Origin: Mucilaginibacter gossypii
GTDB taxonomy: Bacteria > Bacteroidota > Bacteroidia > Sphingobacteriales > Sphingobacteriaceae
Direction: 5' to 3'
Length of the DNA: 64,000 bases
Assembly: GCF_900100945.1 (NCBI RefSeq)
Contig: NZ_FNCG01000002.1
Coordinates: 539,940 to 603,939, forward strand
A model generated the notes under the pieces. That model saw only the letters and a list, made by a program, of their open reading frames with translations, made no database searches and was not told the origin of the DNA. Positions 43,866 through 54,154 of this stretch are shown in pieces; positions within the stretch are counted from its first letter, which is position 1; every line of letters begins with the position of its first letter. Position numbers and translations under genes: made by a program.

Positions 43866-46414
43866 ATGTTAAAATCACTCTTGAATACCCGCATAAGTTA
43901 TTATAAATATTATAACCGCAGTATATTAAAAGCAACACCGCTACTGCATTTACTGGTAACCTTAACAACAATAAGCGTTAGTGCTCAAAATTTGAGTGTA
44001 AAAACTGCTTTAGCCTCAAAATCAACAGATATTACAGTGGCCACTGCTCAAAAAAGTATAAGTTTAGCTATTGATAATTCTGATTACCAGGCGGTGAAAC
44101 TTGCGGCTTGCTTTTTTGCTGACGATATAAAACAGGTTGCCGGAACTTCGCCGGCTATTACTACTTTGCAACGCCCCTCCGCTGAAATGATTATTGCCGG
44201 CACTATTGGTAAAAGCCCAGCTATTGATAGGTTGATAGCTGCACACAAGATCAAAGATATTATTAAAATTAAAGGCCGTTGGGAGGCTTCATTATGGCAA
44301 ATAGTTAACAACCCCGCACCTGGTGTAAAAAAAGCGCTCATTATAGTTGGAAGCGATAGACGAGGGACAGTTTATGGACTCTTACAAATTTCAAGGAAAA
44401 TAGGTGTATGCCATGGCATTGGTGGGCAGATGTTCCTACTGCTAAAAGAAAAACAGTTACGATCTCCGTACCTAAACCAACTTGGGATGAACCGGCAGTT
44501 AAATATCGCGGTATCTTTATTAATGATGAAGACTGGGGAATAAATCAATGGGCGAGGAAAAACTTTGAAAAGGATTTTGCACACGGCATTGGCCCCAAAA
44601 CATATGAAAAATTATTTGAATTGATGTTGCGTTTGCGGCTCAACTATATTTGGCCTGCTATGCATGAGGTGTCTAAAGAATTTGGCGATACTCCCGAGAA
44701 TGTAGCTTTGGCCGATCATTATGGTATTGTTGCAGGTTCATCACATTGCGAACCGATGCTGTATAATAACGTGCATTGGAACGAGAAACTTAAAGGTGCC
44801 TGGAATTATAGCACTAATCCTGATAGTATTTATAAATATTGGAAAGAAACTGCTAAGGACAGAAAAGACAAAGAAGCAGTTTGGACAATGGGTATACGCG
44901 GTATACATGATCGTGGTATGGAATCGCCACCATCAGGTATACCTGAAAGGATAACCCTTTTAGAAAAGGTATTTAAAGACCAGCGAGATCTTATTAATCA
45001 ATACGTCAATAAACAATGGGGGGCTGTTGCTCAATGTTTTGTTCCTTATAAAGAAGTATTGCCTGTGTATGATGCCGGCTTAAAAGTACCTGATGATGTA
45101 ACTCTGATTTGGGTAGATGACAATTTTGGATACATTCGCCGCTTATCGAATCCAACCGAAAGGAAGCGGTCTGGCGGTAGCGGATTATACTGGCACTTAT
45201 CTTACTACGGTGGTCCTCATTCGTATACATGGATTAATTCTACCGCCCCGGCATTGATGTGGGAAGAGTTTCATAAGGCCTGGGAAAATCAGGCCCGGAC
45301 GATGTGGGTGATCAACGTAGGTGATGTTAAACCGATGGAATTGGGGATCGACTATTTTTCACGCTTATCATGGAACCCGGAAAGTCAAAAGACGGATGCA
45401 CAACCCCAATTTTTAAAAGCATTTCTTACAGAACATTTTAATGAAAATGTAGCTAAGCTTAACGACTTGCTTACAGAATTTTATCGTTTAGGCACAGTAC
45501 GAAAACCTGAATTAATGAATCGTGATTGGGCTATTTCTTTGTCGGATAACGAAGCTGTGCAATTACAAGCTGATTATCAGAGATTATTAAATCTTGAAAC
45601 TTCTGTAGCAAAGTCTGTACCCTTAAATAAGCAGGATCCTTATACAGAAATGATTGGTTTTCCGGCCCGTATCATGGCAGAAACCGGACTTATATTTATG
45701 CATGACAGGGCAATTGTTTATGGCGCAAATCAAGCTACCCATCATGTCGAGATAGATCGCCTTAAAGCGGCTTTGGAATCCGAAGTTAATAATTACAATA
45801 ATAAAATAGCAGGGGGGAAATGGCAATATATGATGCCGGGAACAATAACCGGTCAAAATCTTCTATCATGGAATAGCCAGGTAGCATGGCCATGGGCTGA
45901 AACCAGGAAACCGGATACCACCAAAAAAGCAATTCAGGCGGATATAACAAGAAACGCTTCATCTGCCGATGAACAAACCCCAGCCGGAACCGCAAAATGG
46001 TCGGTTATACCAGGATTGGGCAATAGCGGCCGGGCTATGGCATTGACACCGGTTAATCTTAATTTATCATGGAAACCTGGCGATGCAAAAGCTCCAACAT
46101 TGAATTACAATTTTAAAACTGATGGTAATTCAGCAAAGGTGAGGATTGATTTTATGCCAACTTTCAGAATTTATCCTGGTATGCAATTAAGGGTAGCCAT
46201 TTTAGTTGATAATAAATTTATTTCAACAACAGAAGTGCCGGGGTCAAATGGCAAGGAAGATGAGAATGGACCTAACCGTAACCAGGGTATTAGAAATAAT
46301 TACGTTAGTGCATTAATAGATTTACCATCATTAACCACCGGTACACACAAATTATCTATCAGGGCTATTGACCCTGGCGTAGTAATTGATAAAATTTCAT
46401 TTTATAAAAATTAG
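43866..46414 (+). pseudogene. GH115-type alpha-glucuronidase broken by a one-base frameshift
   Basis: The first frame (43866-44543) has a signal-like segment (LLHLLVTLTTISVSAQ) and the GH115 N-terminal domain up to GTVYGLLQISRKIGV. The second frame (44408-46414) resumes immediately with PWHWWADVPTAKRK and runs through RGIFINDEDWG, IWPAMHEVSKEF, MGIRGIHDRGM and WVDDNFGYIRR to the end. Members read IGVSPWYWWADV here, so inserting one base near 44408-44410 (GTATGCC to GTATNGCC) restores VSPW and an 849-residue protein. Either the gene is inactivated or a base was lost in sequencing. The intact enzyme would remove glucuronic acid side groups and is near family length. Confidence 0.85.
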
Positions 46415-46472
46415 CGTCCTTAACTTTTTTATTTACTCCCAAAGCCGACGGGGCCAAAAGAAAACGATATAT

Positions 46473-46640
46473 TCAGGAAACCGTCCTGTGGAAATCAGTA
46501 GGTGATTGCTGCGTGTGCTTCTTAAAGTATTTCAAAAAGTACGATGGGCGCCTACGACCCATGCAAAGCTCCATTCCTTTATGGCAGGATCTGTAAAATT
46601 TGTATTGGACATGCAGCGCCGTTTTGGAGAAACGAGGGTT
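46473..46640 (-). pseudogene. Decayed AraC-type HTH remnant
   Basis: On the minus strand the last frame ends PSYFLKYFKKHTQQSPTDFH, the end of an AraC DNA-binding domain. Just upstream in another frame DPAIKEWSFAWVVG matches the preceding DLPIKEIAFALGF-type helix. Intact AraC proteins have the two blocks joined as GF-DPSYF, so at least one frameshift has occurred. No N-terminal sensor is left. It lies between the broken GH115 gene and the LytTR gene and marks a small zone of gene decay. The left boundary is the stop; the right one is approximate. Confidence 0.5.
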
Positions 46641-46686
46641 ATGTCGGCTCATGAATATTAAACTCCTGATGAACAACAAATGATGA

Positions 46687-47430
46687 TCAAGACCAATCTT
46701 TCAGGAATGAGGCAAAAACTTCTTTATATTGTTCTGTTACAGGTATCGTAGTATTTGTAATCTGGACAGAATTTTTGGTAACGGATTTGACTGCTTCTTT
46801 GGATACGATAAATGAGCGGTGAATTCGCAGGAAAATACTGGCCGGGAGTTTCTCTTCAAGGTTTTTCAGGCTTGTGAGGGTTAATAACGGTTTATCCTGG
46901 TTCGCCAGGAAAATCTTTACATAATCTTTAAGTCCTTCAATATAAAGGATGTCTGCTATATTAACCTTTACCAGCTGATAATCAACCTTAAGATAAATAT
47001 AGTTCTTTTCAACAGGCGTTCCGGGAGTTATATTATTTTGAGCGCTTTCCAAAATCTCAAAATAATCATATGCTTTGGCAGCCGCCTTTGAAAAATCAAC
47101 AAAACTAAACGGTTTCAATAAGTAATCTAACGCGTTCACCTTAAAGCCCTCTAAAGCATATTGATCATAAGCCGTTGTAAATATAACGCGCGGACCTTTT
47201 TTCTTTCCGGTTTGCTCAATGATCCTTGCCAGTTCAACACCGCTTAGGTCGGCCATCCTGATGTCTAAAAATATCAATTGAAGGCCGGGTTGTTGATGAA
47301 TAGCTTTCAGCGCTTCGATAGCGTTGCCGAACGTACCCTGTAAATTTAAAAACGGGGTTTGTTCAATGTACGAAGTAATTAGCTTTAAAGCTATCGGTTC
47401 GTCGTCTACAGCTATGCAGTCAATTTTCAT
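46687..47430 (-). CDS. LytTR-family response regulator
   Basis: The 247-residue protein has a receiver domain (about 1-120) with VDDEP acidic residues, phospho-Asp in LIFLDIRMAD and Lys in LLKPF. A LytTR DNA-binding domain (about 145-245) follows with YIYLKVDYQLVKVNIADILY and FLRIHRSFIVS. It overlaps the kinase gene upstream by 4 bases (ATGA), so the two are a coupled two-component system. A probable target is the divergent receptor gene at 48819. Confidence 0.94.
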   Translation of the reverse strand: MKIDCIAVDDEPIALKLITSYIEQTPFLNLQGTFGNAIEALKAIHQQPGLQLIFLDIRMADLSGVELARIIEQTGKKKGPRVIFTTAYDQYALEGFKVNALDYLLKPFSFVDFSKAAAKAYDYFEILESAQNNITPGTPVEKNYIYLKVDYQLVKVNIADILYIEGLKDYVKIFLANQDKPLLTLTSLKNLEEKLPASIFLRIHRSFIVSKEAVKSVTKNSVQITNTTIPVTEQYKEVFASFLKDWS

Positions 47431-48485
47431 TTGAATCGGAAAGTTAAATTTACAATGAATTCCCTGATATTGGAGTCGCGGTCAACCGATAATGTGTAGC
47501 GCCCGGGATATAGCAGGTCGAGCCTTCTTTTCGTATTTACAATACCGATGCCATTACTATCTTCCAACTGAGCTGTTTGTTCTTCAAAAAGTGAATTCCT
47601 GATCTCCAGCTTCAACTCTTCGGCAGATTGGCTGACCTCTATATAAATGTAACTTGGGTGTACACCGCTGATGCCATGCTTAAAGGCATTTTCAACAAAT
47701 GGCAGGAAAAGCATGGGGGCTATTTCATGATTTTTTAGGTTGACTTGTTTTTCAAAAATGATCTGTACATCATCGCTCAGTCTCAGCTTCATCAGTTTGA
47801 TATAGTCCTCAATAAATTTGATCTCCTTTTCCAGGTCGGTCAGATCGTTCTTGGTTTCATAAATAACATAACGCATCATATGCGAAAGCGTGTAAACCGC
47901 ATCTTTAGACGCCACGGGGTTGCTATCGGCGAGTGCATAAATGGTATGCAGGATATTAAAAAAGAAGTGCGGATTGATCTGCGCTTTTAAAAAAGAAAGC
48001 TCTGAGCTGATTTTTTCCTGTTCAGTGGCACGGAAGGCTTCCTGATCGGCCTTGATCTTCCTGGAGACCGCGATGATTGTGCTCACTCCGAGTAAAACAA
48101 GTGCAGTTATGATAGTCCAGTAATTATAAACATGATTATCGTCAGATGATTTTTTAGCCGGGTTTTTGTAAACTTTGGTAAATACAGCTTTCCAGCCGGT
48201 TACTTCATCTAACCAATTGTTTAAGTACACAACGGAGACGAGAATAGCTATCATCAAAAGAACAAATAATACAGCCTTGTTTTTGTAAATCAATTGGGGC
48301 GTAAAATAAAACAGATTGGCATAGAATAATGTTGCCCATACCAAATGTATCAATACCTGTTTGATCCAAAATTCACCGGGGAGTTTCAAGGGCCAGGATA
48401 ATGGGAATAACATTAACGCTAATAAACAGGCCACTATATAAAAGTGAACTGAGAAAAAGATCTTCTTTAAGCCTGAAAAAGCCAT
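47427..48485 (-). CDS. LytS-like membrane histidine kinase (His_kinase family)
   Basis: The start at MAFSGLKKIFFSVHFYIVAC is preferred; the frame is open 30 codons further upstream. Four predicted transmembrane helices occupy the first half (for example AVLFVLLMIAILVSVVYLNN). The kinase core has the phospho-His in FLKAQINPHFFFNILHTIYA and a HATPase with PFVENAFKHGI and NSNGIGIVN-type boxes (DSNGIGIVNTKRRL). It phosphorylates the adjacent LytTR regulator. It has no separate sensor domain, so the membrane part probably senses. Confidence 0.93.
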   Translation of the reverse strand: MAFSGLKKIFFSVHFYIVACLLALMLFPLSWPLKLPGEFWIKQVLIHLVWATLFYANLFYFTPQLIYKNKAVLFVLLMIAILVSVVYLNNWLDEVTGWKAVFTKVYKNPAKKSSDDNHVYNYWTIITALVLLGVSTIIAVSRKIKADQEAFRATEQEKISSELSFLKAQINPHFFFNILHTIYALADSNPVASKDAVYTLSHMMRYVIYETKNDLTDLEKEIKFIEDYIKLMKLRLSDDVQIIFEKQVNLKNHEIAPMLFLPFVENAFKHGISGVHPSYIYIEVSQSAEELKLEIRNSLFEEQTAQLEDSNGIGIVNTKRRLDLLYPGRYTLSVDRDSNIREFIVNLTFRFK

Positions 48486-48818
48486 ATCGCGAATTTTACC
48501 ATAAAAATAGCGGAAAAAAAGTGCGTTTTGTTTCTCAGGCAAAACGCACCATACTGTATCAAATACAGTAATCAACTAAATCCCATCTCACCGGGATGCT
48601 GCAAATGACAAAATGTTTTTTTATTTTTTTTTAGGAATAGATGGTTTACAGGAATTAATAGACAGAATGGCAACTTTGATCTATAGCTTTTATTGAAAAT
48701 TCCTCCAATCACAAGGGCATAGACTCTAACGTTCATTTGGTCTATTATTAAGGCCGATCCGTCTATTCTGCAGATTTTGATCAATGTATTTACTTTGTTT
48801 TGTTTCAAAATCTCGAAT

Positions 48819-51374
48819 ATGGGAACTGAAAATTACAAGTTCAACTTAAAAAATACAACGAGCCTGCGGGCATTGAAACTGATAACCTGGTTTTTATTGG
48901 CAGCAGGGACTGTGCAAGCCCAACAGCCCGCAGGCCCGCCATCAGGTGCCCCTATGGGTAATGGAACTATCTTCGGAACCGTAATAGACTCCCTGACTAA
49001 AAAGCCACTGGACTATTCGACAGTAAGCTTATTTAAAGCTGGTACAACTGCTCCAGTGAACGGTAGCCTGGCAGATCAGAAAGGGAGTTTCAAAATCACT
49101 GGTGTGGCGCCGGGAACTTATCGCGTCCAAATCGCTTTTATAGGTTACTCCACCAAAACAATTGACGGGGTTGTTTTAACGGGAGCCAAAACCGACAGAA
49201 ACCTTGGGCAGATTATCGTTTCGCCAAGCGCTAAGATGCTGGCTGATGTTCAGGTTACCGGGCAAAGAGCCCTGGTGGAGAACCACATTGATAAATTAGT
49301 TTTTAATGCAGAAAAAGATGTGACCAGTGCCGGCGGCAATGCTTCTGATATCTTGCGCAAAGTGCCCATGGTTTCGGTTGACATGGACGGCAATGTTTCC
49401 CTCCGCGGAAATCAGAACGTACGGATACTGATCAATGGCAAGCCTTCAGGAGCGTTGGTAACCAACGCGGGCGACGTTTTGAAATCCATGCCTTCCGATC
49501 AGATCAAGAATATTGAAGTGATAACGGCGCCCTCGGCTAAATACGATGCGGAAGGTTCGGCCGGCATCATCAATATTATTACCAAGAAGAAGGAGGTTGC
49601 CGGTGTAAGCGGCTCCATCAATATGGGTATAGGCACCCGTCAAAACAATGAGAGCGGGAATATCAATTTCAACAAAAATAAACTAAGCATTACAGCTAAC
49701 CTGGGTTATAACGTTGGATGGCCGCAAACCACCTATCAATCCTTCAGCAGTCGAAATACCGAGCTGGGTACATCATCCTCGTCAAACGGGCAAAGTACAT
49801 CAAATCGTCATTTTACTAATGGCTCGGCATCTTTGGGATATGATTTTAATGATCAAAACACGTTTAACTCTACTTTTAGCCTAAGGGGAGGGGCATTTAA
49901 AAATAAAGGTAACTCGGTAAATAGCAATAATTCTGCATCAGAGGGAAATATCGATTATACAGCCTTAACAAGCAACGAATTCAAAGTCTCCAACTTTGAC
50001 TGGAATAACGATTTTACTCATAAGTTTAAAAAGGAAGGTGAAGAATTAAGCTTTGCTTTTCAATGGACACATGGTACATCAGATGTAAACTATCTGTCAG
50101 AATATTCTGCTTTTACCCAAAACCAGCGTGCGGTTAATAACGGTACCAATAACGAGTATACTTACCAGTTGGATTACGTACTACCGGTCAGCAAGGTATT
50201 TAAGCTGGAAACAGGTGCGAAAAGTATTTTAAGGAGGATCTCCAGCGAATACGATTTTTTCAATCCGGATGCTTCAGGCGCGTACGTATTTAATACGGCC
50301 ACATCCAACACCTATAGTTACGACCAGGACGTGTACTCGGGCTACGGCTTGCTTACTGCAAATTTGAAAGATGGTTTTACTGTACAGGCAGGTGCCCGGT
50401 TAGAGCATACAAAAATTAATGGAAATTCGGGCAATGTAAGGGCCGGCCTGGCACCTTTTGATAATACCTATACCAATTTTATTCCAAGCTTTGTGATTTC
50501 AAAGGCTTTAACGCCTACCCAAACGCTGAAACTAAGCTATAGTAAGCGTATCCAGCGGCCGAGCCTGCAATATTTAAACCCGTTTCTGAATACCAGCAAC
50601 CCTCTCAACCAAACGCAGGGCAACCCGGAATTGTCGCCCGAAATTACGCAGACCGTGGAAATGACTTATTCTACCTTCATCAAAAGCAGTGTTATCAATG
50701 CCTCCGTTTATTATAGGAAGACCGATGATATTATTGAAAGCTATGTACGTACAGTGCCTTACACCACGGTGGATAATAACGGGAACCCGGTTACCAGGGA
50801 TGTTTCCCTCACCAATTACCTTAACGTGGGTAACAATAATTCCGTTGGTGTAACCTTCTTTGGCTCAACAGAACTGTTCAAGGTCCTCACCATACGGGGC
50901 AACGTTAATGCGTTTACCTATAAACCGCAGGTGATCAGCAGCCTTCAGCAAGCAAGCCAATCTACCTATGTTCAGTACAATGCCTTCATTAGCGGAACAG
51001 TAAAAATAAACAAGGCTTTGTCTGCCGAAACTTTTTTGATCCAGAACTCGGCAAGGAGAACTTTTCAGGGAACAAACCCATCTTTCAATTTATGGGTGAT
51101 AGGTTTGAAGCATGATGTTTGGAAAAAACGCGGAACGATTGGTTTGAACATTACGCAGCCATTTAAGGATTATAAAGACTTTACCTCCAATATTAATAGC
51201 GGCCCGCTTAGTCAAAGCAGCAGGTTCTCAGTGCCGTTCAGATCTTTTGGCGTTAGCTTTGCCTACAATTTCGGTAAAATGAATTTTGGTCCGCAGATGC
51301 CTAAGAAGAAACGCGGCGTTAACAATGATGATTTAAAACAGGGCGACAGTAATGGGCAAGGGGCGCAAAATTGA
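48819..51374 (+). CDS. TonB-dependent receptor, OMP_b-brl_3 type
   Basis: The start at MGTENYKFNLKNTTSLRALK is chosen because it leads into a signal peptide (LITWFLLAAGTVQA); the frame is open 14 codons further upstream. The roughly 851-residue protein has a carboxypeptidase-regulatory-like domain (about 45-135), a plug with DILRKVPMVSVDMDGNVSLR and ITAPSAKYDAEGSAGIINII, then a beta-barrel of the outer-membrane-protein-3 family. It lacks SusC motifs and a SusD partner. Likely cargo is a peptide, siderophore or signal. It is divergent from the LytS/LytTR genes. The 295-base gap after it has no credible gene. Confidence 0.9.
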   Translation: MGTENYKFNLKNTTSLRALKLITWFLLAAGTVQAQQPAGPPSGAPMGNGTIFGTVIDSLTKKPLDYSTVSLFKAGTTAPVNGSLADQKGSFKITGVAPGTYRVQIAFIGYSTKTIDGVVLTGAKTDRNLGQIIVSPSAKMLADVQVTGQRALVENHIDKLVFNAEKDVTSAGGNASDILRKVPMVSVDMDGNVSLRGNQNVRILINGKPSGALVTNAGDVLKSMPSDQIKNIEVITAPSAKYDAEGSAGIINIITKKKEVAGVSGSINMGIGTRQNNESGNINFNKNKLSITANLGYNVGWPQTTYQSFSSRNTELGTSSSSNGQSTSNRHFTNGSASLGYDFNDQNTFNSTFSLRGGAFKNKGNSVNSNNSASEGNIDYTALTSNEFKVSNFDWNNDFTHKFKKEGEELSFAFQWTHGTSDVNYLSEYSAFTQNQRAVNNGTNNEYTYQLDYVLPVSKVFKLETGAKSILRRISSEYDFFNPDASGAYVFNTATSNTYSYDQDVYSGYGLLTANLKDGFTVQAGARLEHTKINGNSGNVRAGLAPFDNTYTNFIPSFVISKALTPTQTLKLSYSKRIQRPSLQYLNPFLNTSNPLNQTQGNPELSPEITQTVEMTYSTFIKSSVINASVYYRKTDDIIESYVRTVPYTTVDNNGNPVTRDVSLTNYLNVGNNNSVGVTFFGSTELFKVLTIRGNVNAFTYKPQVISSLQQASQSTYVQYNAFISGTVKINKALSAETFLIQNSARRTFQGTNPSFNLWVIGLKHDVWKKRGTIGLNITQPFKDYKDFTSNINSGPLSQSSRFSVPFRSFGVSFAYNFGKMNFGPQMPKKKRGVNNDDLKQGDSNGQGAQN

Positions 51375-51669
51375 TAGAAAATATTGAGGGCAAATTTTTG
51401 AGTAATTCCCTTATCAAGGAAAATGAGGGCTATATGGGCTATATTTCTAACGAACTGATCCCGGCAATAACAAACAATCTGACTGAAAAAATATTCAAAA
51501 AACAGGAAAGGTACTACTGGTAGAGATTAAAATGGAAAAGCAACAACCCCATAAGTACCTGAACCTTACGCCGGGCTCGGCGGGAAATGACATACCTGCC
51601 GGGATATTTAAAAATGATAAAATGTAATCCTGATAAATATCCCGGACTGGTTTGTTTGATATGGTGATG

Positions 51670-52716
51670 CTATTTAAATGACTTAAAAGCCTCCGCAGCC
51701 TGGTTTAATTGCGCAGCGCTGTTAGTTTGCGGGCCATTGTGTATGATGATCCGATACCTGAATGTTACCGATTCGCCTTTCTTTAAAGTCAGGTTCTTTT
51801 CAGATTTGCCATTGGTAAACACCTTTTCGCCCAGCGGATTGGCTGCAAACAGGCCGTAGCCACGGGCATGCCAAAAAGTAGGATAATTAGGGTTTTGAGG
51901 ATGATCGATAATGGTAACGCTTACCGAATCGGTTCCAATTTTACCATATACCTTGCACCATACGCCGCGGGTGCTCCATGCATCATTGCCTGTTTTGCCC
52001 TCGCTGGTGAGGTAAGTACCGTTGGCAACTTTATCAGTGCCACCTTTTACTATGGTAACATTACCCTTATCGTCAGTAAATTTCTGGTCGGCAGGGTCAG
52101 GGATTTGCAGCTCATGGGCCAGACGCAGGCCAAGCATGCCATCTTTGGCATCTTTAAAAAGAGCGTCCTTATCCGCAGTAAGCGTAGTTACACGGTCAAT
52201 GATCCGTTCCCGGGCATTTCCGCTAAATTCAAAGCGGGTTTGCTCTTCCAGTATTACTTGTTTTTGCTGATCTGTCCAGTTTGCATGATAGGCCAGTATG
52301 CCTTTTGTGCCATCTTTTGTTTCCAAAATTTTGTCGGTTCGAATCCAACCATAACCACTCTTTTTAGCGGCCGGTATGGCATAAGAGTTATTCCAGAAAT
52401 CAAGACCGTTCAGGTTTTCAAAGTTAAACCATAACCCTATGTGATGCGGATGATCTGTAGGATCGCCAGGCCGAGGGGCCAGCGGAAAGCCGCGGGTCAC
52501 CAATGTGCCGTTTGCCGACCGCAAAGGGTAAAGAACGGGTTTTTCTAAACTATCCGGATAAAGGAAACTGGTAAAGGGTTTTCCACCTATCAGGATATCT
52601 ATTTTATTATTTGTTGTTTTTACCAGCCTTACCGGTTCGGCTTTTTGAGCTTGTACTACAGGAAACAATAGCATATTTGCGGCAACGGCAAGCCCCAGTT
52701 TTTTTATGATCTTCAT
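51670..52716 (-). CDS. DUF6807 (PmoA-like) secreted protein
   Basis: The 348-residue protein has a signal peptide (LGLAVAANMLLFPVVQA) and the DUF6807 pattern: FTSFLYPDSLEKPVLYPLRS, HPHHIGLWFNFENLNGLDFW with a conserved His cluster, and YPTFWHARGYGLFAANPLGE. The fold is a galactose-mutarotase-like beta-sandwich. Members occur in carbohydrate loci next to Gfo/Idh/MocA oxidoreductases, exactly as here. The biochemical role is unknown, and the old methane-oxygenase label should not be taken as function. It follows the oxidoreductase by 82 bases on the same strand. Confidence 0.85.
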   Translation of the reverse strand: MKIIKKLGLAVAANMLLFPVVQAQKAEPVRLVKTTNNKIDILIGGKPFTSFLYPDSLEKPVLYPLRSANGTLVTRGFPLAPRPGDPTDHPHHIGLWFNFENLNGLDFWNNSYAIPAAKKSGYGWIRTDKILETKDGTKGILAYHANWTDQQKQVILEEQTRFEFSGNARERIIDRVTTLTADKDALFKDAKDGMLGLRLAHELQIPDPADQKFTDDKGNVTIVKGGTDKVANGTYLTSEGKTGNDAWSTRGVWCKVYGKIGTDSVSVTIIDHPQNPNYPTFWHARGYGLFAANPLGEKVFTNGKSEKNLTLKKGESVTFRYRIIIHNGPQTNSAAQLNQAAEAFKSFK

Positions 52717-52798
52717 TGATTGATGTAAGGTTAAAAAAGGTTGTGCGCTAATGGCAAGGCACAGCCAATGTCAATAATGTTTGTGACCTATCCGGCTA

Positions 52799-54154
52799 TT
52801 AATATTTAAAAACTTTTCCATTAGCCATTACTTCCTGGGTAGCTTCATCAAAAGTGGCCTTATAGCCGGTATGAACAGCTGCATTGGTCATGATATTGGC
52901 TATCGAATGGCTGTAACCGGCTTCAACCGGGGCGTTTGGCTGCTTACGACTGCGCACGCATTCCATCCAGTTGCGTACGTGGTTTGAAGTAAGTATATCA
53001 CCTCCGGTATTGGCTGATGCTACCACCTTTTCGGTATTAGCCAGACTAATCTCAGGCAGCAGGTTTGCCTTCATATGCATGGCATCGGCCATTTTTTGAG
53101 TAAGACCTCCTTTTGGCGATACTGTATTGGTGATGAGGTTAAGCTCACCGCCGTTTGAATAGTAAATTTCGGCCGGGTGCTCATCGCCATTGTGCATGCG
53201 TGAGCCAAAAGTAACCTGGAAGCCGGTTGAAGGATCATTAAGCGGACCGTAATCAAAAGCGGCCAGTATGGTATCCCAGTTGCGGCGCCCATCTTTCCAC
53301 ATATAGATACCGCCGTTGGCAACTACACTACGCGGGTGTTTTAAGCCGGTAAACCAGTGTACCGTATCAATCTGATGGCTCATCCACTGCCCGGGCAGTC
53401 CTGATGAATACGGCCAGAACAGGCGGTATTCCAGGTATTTACGCGGGTCGAAATCTTCATAAGGCCGGTTCATTATAAAACGTTTCCAGTCGGTATCCTG
53501 TTCCTTCAGCTGTCCTAATAACTCCGGCCGGCGCCAGCGGCCTGGTTGGTTCACATTCCAGGTGAGCTCAACCATGGTGATAGGGCCAAACTTGCCCGAA
53601 CTGATAAATTCATTGGCTGCATGATAATTAGCGCCGCTTCTGCGCTGCGATCCAATTTGCACAATTTTGCCCGATTCCTTTACTGCTTTTAAGGCAGCCC
53701 GGTTATCTTCCATGGTTTCGGCAAATGGTTTTTCTACATAAGCATCGCAGCCGGCCTTCACAGCTTCAATAGCATGGCGTGCATGCTGGAAATCAGCAGT
53801 GCTGATGAATACAGCGTCCACACTTTTACTATCATATAATTCTTCATTATTGCGGTAAGCTTTTACATCGTGCTGCATTTTTTCTTTCCAGAGGGCAGAG
53901 CCTTCCTCACGTCGCTTGTTCCAGATATCAGATACGGCTACTACATCAAAGTTGAGTTCTTTATAATGGTTCATGAAACTGGGCACGTGCGAACTTTTGT
54001 GCCTGTCTGAAAAGCCTACCACCCCAACCCTGACCCGGTCATTGGCGCCAATGATACGTTTATAACTTTGTGCGCTCCAACTTTTGGGGGCAAGCATAAT
54101 TCCGGCCCCGGCTAACGAGACCTGCCTGATAAAGGTACGGCGTGATTTTTCCAT
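52799..54154 (-). CDS. Gfo/Idh/MocA oxidoreductase with Tat-like signal
   Basis: The 451-residue protein starts MEKSRRTFIRQVSLAGAGIM, a twin-arginine (SRRTFIR) export signal. The Rossmann fold follows (RVGVVGFSD), then the family EKP motif in YVEKPFAETM and the C-terminal substrate domain (LPGQWMSHQIDTVHWFTG). Such exported NAD-dependent sugar dehydrogenases keep a tightly bound cofactor. GH109 glycosidases share this fold but lack the EKP motif, so redox or epimerase chemistry on a sugar is more likely. It is paired with the DUF6807 gene. Confidence 0.9.
   Translation of the reverse strand: MEKSRRTFIRQVSLAGAGIMLAPKSWSAQSYKRIIGANDRVRVGVVGFSDRHKSSHVPSFMNHYKELNFDVVAVSDIWNKRREEGSALWKEKMQHDVKAYRNNEELYDSKSVDAVFISTADFQHARHAIEAVKAGCDAYVEKPFAETMEDNRAALKAVKESGKIVQIGSQRRSGANYHAANEFISSGKFGPITMVELTWNVNQPGRWRRPELLGQLKEQDTDWKRFIMNRPYEDFDPRKYLEYRLFWPYSSGLPGQWMSHQIDTVHWFTGLKHPRSVVANGGIYMWKDGRRNWDTILAAFDYGPLNDPSTGFQVTFGSRMHNGDEHPAEIYYSNGGELNLITNTVSPKGGLTQKMADAMHMKANLLPEISLANTEKVVASANTGGDILTSNHVRNWMECVRSRKQPNAPVEAGYSHSIANIMTNAAVHTGYKATFDEATQEVMANGKVFKY

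Noticed and set aside
51434..51523. Small frame MGYISNELIPAITNNL... after the receptor gene
   Set aside because: Only 29 codons from the ATG (about 50 from a TTG), no recognised family; too weak to call.
52799..54154. Gfo/Idh protein as a GH109 alpha-N-acetylgalactosaminidase
   Set aside because: GH109 would suit the glycan theme, but the EKP dehydrogenase motif is present and GH109 signatures are not seen.
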